DNA from: JAGOBP01 sp046328575
Lineage (GTDB): Bacteria > Chloroflexota > Anaerolineae > Fen-1058
Reading direction: 5' to 3'
Assembly (NCBI GenBank): GCA_046328575.1
Contig: JAXLWI010000004.1
Location: 1 to 64,000, forward strand
Length of the DNA stretch: 64,000 nucleotides
The translations under genes and the position numbers were made by a program. The notes under the pieces are model-generated. The model was not told the origin of the DNA. It did not search any database and worked only from the letters and a program-made list of their open reading frames with translations. Of the stretch, positions 58,477 through 64,000 are shown one piece after another (within the stretch, counting starts at the first letter, position 1; every line of letters starts with the position of its first letter).

Positions 58477-59421
58477 TTAGCTTAATAACACTGCGTCCCG
58501 CAGCATCTTCTCAACCTCCGCGCGTTGAGGTGCGCCCAGCGGCAGCAGCGGCATTCTCGGCCAGCCGCCGCGATAGCCCAACATCGCCATGGCGGCCTTC
58601 AGCCCCGGCACACCAAACTGCGAGGTGACCGCGCGCGCCACGGGCAACAGTCGTAGATGCAGGTCGCCCGCCGTTGCCAGGTCGCCGCGCTTGAAGGCAT
58701 CATAGATGGCCACACATTCAGTGGGCGCGATGTTCGCCACCGCTAGAATTGCGCCAACGATGCCAAAGGTCAGGCCGGGCAGCATCGCGCCATAGTTACC
58801 GCTGAAGACCGCAAACTCGGCAGAGGACGCTGAAGGAACATTTGGCGCTGTTCCTTCAGGATGCTCACTTCCTTGTTTACTTCTGGTCAGTCTTACCGCT
58901 TCCGCCAGTTGATTGATGTCGCCCGCGCTGTCCTTCATGCCGATGACGTTGGGATGCCGCGCGATCTCGGCCACGATGTTGGGCGCGATGTTGAAGCCGG
59001 TGTTGGCGGGTACGTTGTAGATCATCACCGGAATCGGTGACCGATCGGCAATCGCAAAATAGTGGGCGCGCAAGGCATCGAGCGTCATGCTGTTTTTGTA
59101 GTAGAACGGTGTGACGATCAGTGCTGCCGCACAGCCCGCATCGGCGGCGCGCTGCGTCATCTCAACGGTGGCTTGCGTCGAGAATTGGCCCGTTCCGCCG
59201 ATGACGGTCTTATCGGACGCAGCGGCTTGACACACCGTCGCATACACCTGCGAGGCTTCAGCCGGTGTGACGTGCACGGCTTCGCTGTTGGAACCGAGCG
59301 CGAGATAGCCAGCTAAACCGGTCGGATTGAGTTGTTCGACGTTGGCGCGCAGCGCATCGAGATCGAGTGTACCGTCTTCAGTAAACGGCGTAGGCAGTGG
59401 TGGAAATATTCCGCTTAACAT
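58477..59421 (-). CDS. DHDPS/N-acetylneuraminate lyase family protein with an in-frame palindromic insert
   Basis: A 314-residue Schiff-base aldolase of the DapA family. It has LSGIFPPLPTPFTEDGTLD, LGSNSEAVHV, GGTGQFSTQATVEMTQRAADAGCAAALIVTPFYY, the catalytic Tyr in VMIYNVPANTG and the Schiff-base Lys in VIGMKDSAGD. About 18 extra residues (KQGSEHPEGTAPNVPSAS) split the segment after VRLTRS; their DNA contains the palindrome at 58830-58859. ATG 59421 follows TGGAGCAAC and starts at the conserved MLSGIF. True DapA activity is not certain, since the STEAAL-like loop reads NSEAVH. It is the first gene after the serine T-box, ahead of serS. Confidence 0.85.
   Translation of the reverse strand: MLSGIFPPLPTPFTEDGTLDLDALRANVEQLNPTGLAGYLALGSNSEAVHVTPAEASQVYATVCQAAASDKTVIGGTGQFSTQATVEMTQRAADAGCAAALIVTPFYYKNSMTLDALRAHYFAIADRSPIPVMIYNVPANTGFNIAPNIVAEIARHPNVIGMKDSAGDINQLAEAVRLTRSKQGSEHPEGTAPNVPSASSAEFAVFSGNYGAMLPGLTFGIVGAILAVANIAPTECVAIYDAFKRGDLATAGDLHLRLLPVARAVTSQFGVPGLKAAMAMLGYRGGWPRMPLLPLGAPQRAEVEKMLRDAVLLS
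58830..58859. repeat. CTGAAGGAACA palindrome inside the DHDPS-family gene
   Basis: CTGAAGGAACA (58830-58840) and TGTTCCTTCAG (58849-58859) form a perfect 11-bp inverted repeat with an 8-base loop. It lies exactly where the protein has about 18 residues more than its relatives. Confidence 0.8.
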
Positions 59422-59481
59422 GTTGCTCCATTCCATGACAGGCTGACGCACGACAACGTCCTGTCATTTGCCCAACGGTTT

Positions 59482-59523
59482 TAACAAACAGAAAGCCCCT
59501 CATCCATTCTAGGACGAGGGGCT
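59482..59523 (-). terminator. T-box terminator
   Basis: On the minus strand the 12-base arms AGCCCCTCGTCC and GGATGAGGGGCT (59512-59523 and 59494-59505) form the stem, with one G-U pair, followed by TTCTGTTTGTT. It directly follows the T-box sequence that can pair with its 5' arm in the antiterminator. Confidence 0.92.
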
Positions 59524-59691
59524 CGTGGTGCCACCTAGATTCGCCACACGGACTGTGGCCTCATTCGTGCTCGATAACGGGAGCGCCGCTCAACTCCAGA
59601 GGTGGATTTCGGTTCAGGCGTCTATCGCTTCACACCTACCAGCGACTCTCTGCAAGTCCGACTGAACGTACTCGTCTCTATCAACGTTGAT
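59524..59691 (-). ncRNA. Serine T-box riboswitch
   Basis: Read on the minus strand, Stem I closes with GTTCAG/CTGAAC. It carries the AGTA...GAA loop-E strands, an AGAGAG bulge and an apical GCTGGTAGG. After GAAA comes the specifier UCC (Ser), in the same register as GGC in glyQS leaders. Stem III/F-box has CCGTTATC. The T-box AGGTGGCACCACG (59524-59536) has UGGC, which pairs with a GCCA end and so requires discriminator G73, as in tRNA-Ser and not tRNA-Ile. It controls the DHDPS-family gene and serS. Confidence 0.92.
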
Positions 59692-59697
59692 GCGTCG

Positions 59698-59726
59698 ATT
59701 ATACGCGCAGTAAAATGGCGTGTCAA
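59698..59726 (-). promoter_or_regulatory. Perfect consensus promoter of the T-box leader
   Basis: TTGACA (59721-59726), a 17-base spacer and TATAAT (59698-59703) on the minus strand: every base of both hexamers matches the sigma-70 consensus. Transcription starts near 59691. Confidence 0.9.
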
Positions 59727-59762
59727 GCAATGGGCAGTCCGCTCGTGGTTAACGGTGAGCCG

Positions 59763-60512
59763 TTAGGCCGCCACCGGTTCGATCGGGTTGGCAGCGGGCG
59801 CGGGTTCCTCGGGCGTGGTCTTGGCGACGACTTTGAAGCCCCAGTTTTGCAGTTCGTTGACGACGTGCCCATCGAAGCGAGTGACGACGAGGGCGAAGGC
59901 GGCTAGTTGGAGATGTTCGAGCAGGCGGGTGGCGGCCGCCGATCGGTTTTGCACACCCACTTCGCGCTGATTGCGTCCGCTGAGTCGATCGGTGAGCGCC
60001 TGCGTGACGATTTGGTTGAGGGCTTGCATCTTCGCCAGCGCGGGATCGGTAAGGCGCTCGGCCTCGTCCAGTTCGGCCTGTTGGGTGGCGTAGGCGGCCA
60101 GGAAACGCGCCCAGTCTTTGGCGGTGGCGGGGCGCGTCACCAGCACTTCGCCACGTGCGCCGATTTTGGTGGGTAAGCCGTAGCGTTCCAGTTGGGCGGG
60201 ATTTTTGCTGTAGCGGCCTTTGAGTTGTTTCAAGGCATCGATAAGCAGGACTTTGGCTTCGGTCAGGGCGTTGGCCAGGTCGGTGGCCGAGATGGCGCGC
60301 TGCGTTTCACTTCCGGTGGCGCTGTCGGCAGCGGCGCTGGCGGCTTCCAGCAAAGCCAATACCTGGGCGTAGGTGGGCAGGGCTAATCGCGCCTGAGCCG
60401 ATTCCTGTCCCTCGAAGGTGGTATAGGCTTTGCCCAGGGCGATGATGTCTGTGTCGCGTATGGGCCAGGCGATGTTCAAACGGCCAGTTGCATCGATGCG
60501 AGTGCTTAACAT
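59763..60512 (-). CDS. Hypothetical protein, helical and Ala-rich
   Basis: A 249-residue soluble protein that I do not recognise. It is strongly helical with many Ala, Leu and Gln (ALLEAASAAADSATGSETQRAI, ATDLANALTEAKVLLIDALKQLKGRY), and ends in a Pro/Ala-rich tail (PEEPAPAANPIEPVAA). There is no signal peptide, membrane segment or catalytic motif. AAAGGATGGATCGCA precedes the ATG at 60512. The leader contains the hairpin TAATCGGG/CCCGATTA (60541-60574). It lies between the T-box promoter and the 42-bp repeat array. It may be structural or DNA/phage-related, but nothing proves this. Confidence 0.7.
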   Translation of the reverse strand: MLSTRIDATGRLNIAWPIRDTDIIALGKAYTTFEGQESAQARLALPTYAQVLALLEAASAAADSATGSETQRAISATDLANALTEAKVLLIDALKQLKGRYSKNPAQLERYGLPTKIGARGEVLVTRPATAKDWARFLAAYATQQAELDEAERLTDPALAKMQALNQIVTQALTDRLSGRNQREVGVQNRSAAATRLLEHLQLAAFALVVTRFDGHVVNELQNWGFKVVAKTTPEEPAPAANPIEPVAA

Positions 60513-60540
60513 TGCGATCCATCCTTTGACGATTGAGATT

Positions 60541-60574
60541 TAATCGGGAACGGGGTTGATTCCACGCCCGATTA
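60541..60574. repeat. TAATCGGG inverted repeat upstream of the hypothetical gene
   Basis: TAATCGGG (60541-60548) and CCCGATTA (60567-60574) flank an 18-base loop, 29 bases before the start of the minus-strand gene. It could be an operator or leader hairpin. Confidence 0.5.
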
Positions 60575-60650
60575 CTTTGCGGTAATTATTGAGATTTATC
60601 TCCATTGATTTGCCAGGCTGCTCACAGCCGATTGCAAAATCCACCAAGCG

Positions 60651-60685
60651 CCCGCTGGATATGCCAATCCAGCGGGAGAGTTTTT
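60651..60685 (+). terminator. Orphan terminator-like hairpin before the 42-bp array
   Basis: Perfect 10-bp stem CCCGCTGGAT (60651-60660)/ATCCAGCGGG (60667-60676) with a 6-base loop, followed on the plus strand by AGAGTTTTTG. No plus-strand gene lies upstream. The stretch 60575-60740 has no recognisable gene. Confidence 0.55.
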
Positions 60686-60740
60686 GATAAAGCAATTTCA
60701 GTTAATTTGAACAGGGAGGATATTTAATTCTTGGATTTTT

Positions 60741-61073
60741 TAGTCAGGACGATACTGTTGAATGTTTAACCAACTGCTCTTTTAGTCAGGGCGACTCTGT
60801 TGAATGTTTAACACACTGCTCTTTTAGTCAGGAGGACACTGTTGAATATTTAACACACTCCTCTTTTAGTCCGGAGGACACTGTTGAATATTCAACACAC
60901 TGCTCTTTTAGTCCGGAGGACACTGTTGGATATTTAACACACTGCTCTTTTAGTCCGGAGGACACTGTTGAATATTCAACACACTGCTCTTTTAGTCCGG
61001 AGGACACTGTTGGATATTTAACACACTGCTCTTTTAGTCAGGACGATACTGTTGAATGTTTAACATACTCCTC
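60741..61073. repeat. Eight tandem 42-bp repeats, each with the palindrome TGTTGAATATTCAACA
   Basis: TAGTC(A/C)GG starts units at 60741, 60783, 60825, 60867, 60909, 60951, 60993 and 61035, an exact 42-base period. Each unit contains a 16-bp palindrome (perfect in units 4 and 6) and a small GTCC-GGA-GGAC stem. Differences among copies inside the palindrome mostly keep G-U pairing on the plus strand. One plus-strand frame stays open through all units but has no ATG, GTG or TTG start. The boundaries are sharp at both ends. Confidence 0.92.
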
Positions 61074-61083
61074 GCCCATGCGC

Positions 61084-61370
61084 CTCGACCGCGTCCTTGC
61101 GAAGCACCCTTTAGAGGCACGGTCGAGCCACCCCGCGGGGACGCGGTGTGGGAGCAGCGGCGGCGGGGGTGAGGCTTAGCCAGGCCCCACACTCCTCGAC
61201 CGCGTCCTTGCGAAGCACCCTTTAGGGGCGCGGTCGAGCCACACCGCGGGGACGCGGTGTGGGAGCACCGGCGGCGGGGTGAGGCTTAGCCAGGACCCAC
61301 ACTCACCGCGTCCTTGCGAAGCACCCTTTAGGGACGCGGTCGAGCCACCCCGCGAGGACGCGGTGTGGGA
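61084..61370. repeat. GC-rich tandem repeat, about 111 bp, three copies
   Basis: CCGCGTCCTTGCGAAGC recurs at 61089, 61200 and 61306, that is with spacings of 111 and 106. Each copy contains CTCGACCGCG...CGCGGTCGAG and CCGCG-GGGA-CGCGG inverted repeats. A minus-strand frame across it (61176-61406) is repeat-derived, Arg/Ser/Pro-rich and unlikely to be a gene. Confidence 0.85.
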
Positions 61371-61428
61371 GCAGCGGTCAGGAAACGGTGAGGCGAATAA
61401 TGGCACGGTGAAACGCGGCGATTAGGCT

Positions 61429-64000
61429 TCAGGCCGTCATCGGCAGCCAGATGCGGAAGGTGCTGCCCACCCCGACCGTGCTTTCCACCTCCACCGTGCC
61501 GCCGTGCGACTCGACGATCTCTTTCACAATGGACAGGCCCAAGCCTGTACCCGGAATGGTAGACTGCGCTACCGCCCGCCCGCGATAGAAGCGCCCAAAC
61601 AAGTGCGGCAGTTCGTCGGCGGGAATGCCCTGGCCGGTGTCGCGCACTTCGACGCCGACGTAGCCCTCGACGACCAGAGTCGTCACGCGGACCGTGCCTT
61701 GCCGGGTGTATTTGATCGCATTCGAGACGAGGTTCGTCATTGCCCGCGTCAGCTGATCGGGCCGCACGATGACCAGCGGCAGTTTCTCGGCGGCGTCACA
61801 GATCAACGTCAGTCCGGCCGCCTCGGCCGACCCGCGCTCCATCGCCGTGACGTGTTCGACGATCGAGTTGAGATCTATCGGCAGGCGGCTGCCCTCATCC
61901 TGATCGCGCTCCAACCGCGACAGATCCAGAATGTCGTTGATTAATTTATGCAGCCGCTGATCTGATCTTTCAACTGCTTAATAGTACGCGCCCGGCTTGC
62001 CGTGATCCAGCAGATCGATGTTGCGACAGGCTGGTCACGGTGGCGCAGTTCGTGCGGACATCCGACACGAATTTGCTCTTCAACCCGACCCGGTCAACTT
62101 ATCGTTCGCGGTCGCCAGCGAGGCGGAGGTAACCAGTTTTTGCGCGCTCAATAAAGTGCCCAGGTTTTCAACGATCGCCGCGCGGTGTAAAACGGCGGCA
62201 ATGTCGGCAATGGCCTGCAAGATGCGCAGTTCACCCGGCCCGATCGGATTCGTGCGCCGACGCTCAGCGTACCGATCGTGCCGACCTGCTCGATCAAGGG
62301 TACACAGGCCACCGCATGGTACCCAACAAGGGATGAACGGCATACGTTGATCGGCGACATCATGGCTCACATGGTGGCCGTCAGCGCCACTTGCCCGGTC
62401 ACGCTGTGGGTACGCGGCACGCGCAGGCCTGTCAAGCTCGCCCACTCGCCGCGCGCCACGACCACTTCCTCGACATCTTCGGCCGGTCGATCGAACGTGA
62501 TCGAAGCGGCTGAACCCGTCAGCAGCGCCATAACCCGATCGACTACGGCGGCCAGCATGTTGGCGCTGGTGGGGGCAGATCGCAGGGCCGCGCTGACTTC
62601 GGCCACTGCCGTCAATTCGCGCTCGCGCTGTTTGCGCTCGGTGATGTCATGCACCACCGCCAGGAACATTTTTTGATCGCCAAACTCAAATGGTCCGCCG
62701 CGCAGTTCCACCGGAAAGTGTTCACCGTTTGCCCGCACGTTGACGGTTTCTACAATCTGGCCAGCGCTTTCATCTTCAATCTGAGGCAGCGTAACCAAGT
62801 TCTCGGGCGCAGGAATGATGTCATGGACGTGCTTGCCAATGAACTCGTCTCGGCTGTAACCATACATGGCGCAGGCGGGTTGATTGACATCCAGAATGGA
62901 GCCGTCCAGCGCCTCTACAAAAATCGCGTCGTGCACCCCGTTAAAAATGCCCCGATAGCGTTCCTCGCTTGCCAGCAAAGCCGCTTCTGTTTGCTTACGA
63001 TCGGTAATATCCGTCGTGATGACCAGCGTCATCGGTTCGCCGTTCAAGTCGATCACATCGAGCGAGGCGAGGGCATCGCGAATTTCGCCGGACTTGCGCC
63101 GAAGCTTGGCGTCTAGGTTGCGCAGCGGCTGGCCGTTACGCAGCGCCTGCAGCCAACTCGCGCGCGCCGCCGTATCGACGAACAAGTTAAGGTCGGCGGC
63201 CGTGTGATTCAGCACCTCGGCGCGCGTATAGCCCACGATGTCCAGAAACGCATCGTTGACCTGCACCGAGCGGCCATCGGCCAGCCGGAAGATGTTGATG
63301 CCCACCGGACTGGCCTGGAAGACCTTGGCGAACAACGCCTCGGACTCACGCCGCGCCGCTTCGGCTTGTTGGCGCTCGGTAACATCCTGCATCGTCGCCA
63401 CGCGATACAGAATGTTCCCTGCCGTATCGCGCACGCTGACCACATCCATCTGCACCGGGAAGGTGGACCCATCGCGGCGGATCATGCGGGCCTCATACTG
63501 AACCTGCCCCACCCGATCGGCTTCAGCGATGCTGGCCTGCACGCGCGCGTGATCGTCCGGTGCATAGACGCTGAGAATCAAAGTGCCGACGATGTCTTCA
63601 ACTGCGCAATGATGTAAACGGGCAAAGGCGGAGTTGCAGGCCAGAATCCGATTGGTGTGCGGGTCCCCCAGCGCAATGCCGTGCGCGCAATTCTCAAACG
63701 CGTCGGCCCATTGGCGAATAGCCAGTTCGGCCTGTTTGCGCTCGGTGATGTCCTGCGTCGTGCCGTGCATCCAGATGGCTTGGCCCTGTGCGTCGCGGAC
63801 CACCTCGCCTTCGTCATGAATGTACCGCACTTCACCGTCTGACCGAATGATGCGATAGTCCATGTTATAAGGCGCAGTCCCATTGATCGCCGCATCCATG
63901 GCCTGGTGGAAACGCGCTTTTTCGTCGGGCGGAAAGACACAGGTCGCTTCAGTCAGGTTCAGCGGCTGGTTCAGCGGAAAGCCCAGAATGCGATACATCT
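61429..64000 (-). pseudogene. Multi-PAS/GAF sensor histidine kinase, broken by a stop and several frameshifts (5' end outside the window)
   Basis: From 64000 down to 62370 one frame encodes four PAS domains in a row (each ending DITERK, DVTERQ, DITDRK, DITERK) and the beginning of a GAF domain. The frame opens mid-PAS (MYRILGFPLN), so the true start lies beyond the window. At 62367-62369 a TGA interrupts it. The GAF domain continues in the same frame (VCRSSLVGYHAVACVPLIEQ), then shifts near 62240 (ELRILQAIADIAAVLHR), shifts again near 62080 (LKSKFVSDVR), and the His-box HELR is disturbed by further indels at 61950-62050. The ATPase domain (61914-61429; NLVSNAIKYT, DTGQGI, GTGLGLSIVKEI) is intact. 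Either a decaying gene or a poorly sequenced stretch. Confidence 0.8.

Noticed and set aside
59524..59691. Isoleucine T-box (specifier AUC)
   Set aside because: Reading one base earlier gives AUC, but the register of glyQS leaders gives UCC, the T-box bulge UGGC needs discriminator G (tRNA-Ser) and serS lies downstream.
60741..61073. CRISPR array
   Set aside because: The 42-bp units follow each other directly with no unique spacers, and no cas gene is present.
60706..61182. Plus-strand open frame through all eight 42-bp units (14-residue protein repeat)
   Set aside because: No ATG, GTG or TTG start is available, most copy differences would change the amino acid, and a period divisible by three keeps any open frame open; it is better read as a DNA or RNA repeat.
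61176..61406. 76-codon minus-strand frame in the GC-rich repeat
   Set aside because: It is entirely made of the 111-bp repeat, Arg/Ser/Pro-rich, without a ribosome site.
1..64000. tRNA or rRNA genes
   Set aside because: No GGTTCGAATCC-like T-arm with a matching acceptor stem and no conserved rRNA segment was seen on either strand by eye.

Overview
The window reads as chromosomal DNA of a moderately GC-rich bacterium, most probably a member of the phylum Chloroflexota (Anaerolineae-like). The hints are lipoproteins with Ala/Pro/Thr-rich linkers after the lipobox, a secreted glycoside hydrolase ending in FLPLIMR (a tail I associate with Chloroflexota exoproteins), an activator of the sigma-54 family that lacks its sigma-54 contact loop, and very frequent CGATCG words. 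This assignment is inference; no rRNA or tRNA gene is present.

Layout. 1-8.8 kb: a lipoprotein cut by the window edge, a sugar-type binding lipoprotein translationally coupled to a glycerate 2-kinase, a phosphohexomutase, a GNAT-like protein, a secreted glycosidase, a LysM protein and a small lipoprotein. 8.8-21.5 kb: a large minus-strand glycerol/dihydroxyacetone (DHA) block, in transcription order dhaR, glpF, dhaK, dhaL, glpK, a GlpA-type glycerol-3-phosphate dehydrogenase, SdhB/C/D-type electron-transfer subunits, a methyltransferase, and a DhaM-HPr-enzyme I fusion. Together these cover uptake, both phosphorylation routes, oxidation into the quinone pool and PEP-driven phosphorylation of DHA. 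21.5-27.2 kb: an acetyltransferase, moaA and a three-gene two-component cluster. 27.2-37.5 kb: a dipeptide epimerase, an unusual alpha/beta-hydrolase-NlpC/P60 fusion, a diheme cytochrome c and a complete Opp/Dpp peptide ABC transporter. 37.5-39.4 kb: an ECF sigma factor and trmD. 39.4-42 kb and 47.6-56.3 kb: surface polysaccharide genes (rfbD, rfbA, several glycosyltransferases, two Wzz-like proteins, a BY-kinase) mixed with rnhB and RNase J. 42-47.5 kb: a P-type ATPase, M50 protease, CBS protein and HtpX, all behind a manganese (yybP-ykoY) riboswitch. 56.3-59.8 kb: a lytic transglycosylase, then serS and a DHDPS-family gene behind a serine T-box with a perfect consensus promoter. 59.8-64 kb: an unknown protein, an eight-copy 42-bp palindromic tandem array, a GC-rich 111-bp tandem repeat and a degraded multi-PAS histidine kinase.

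A theme running through the whole window is short-word inverted repeats. They sit in many intergenic gaps, form hairpins, sometimes supply -35-like hexamers, and in two cases (trmD and the DHDPS-family gene) lie in frame inside a conserved coding sequence. The most interesting items are the Mn-riboswitch operon, the glycerol-3-phosphate dehydrogenase joined to succinate-dehydrogenase-type subunits, the in-frame palindromic inserts and the 42-bp phased array.
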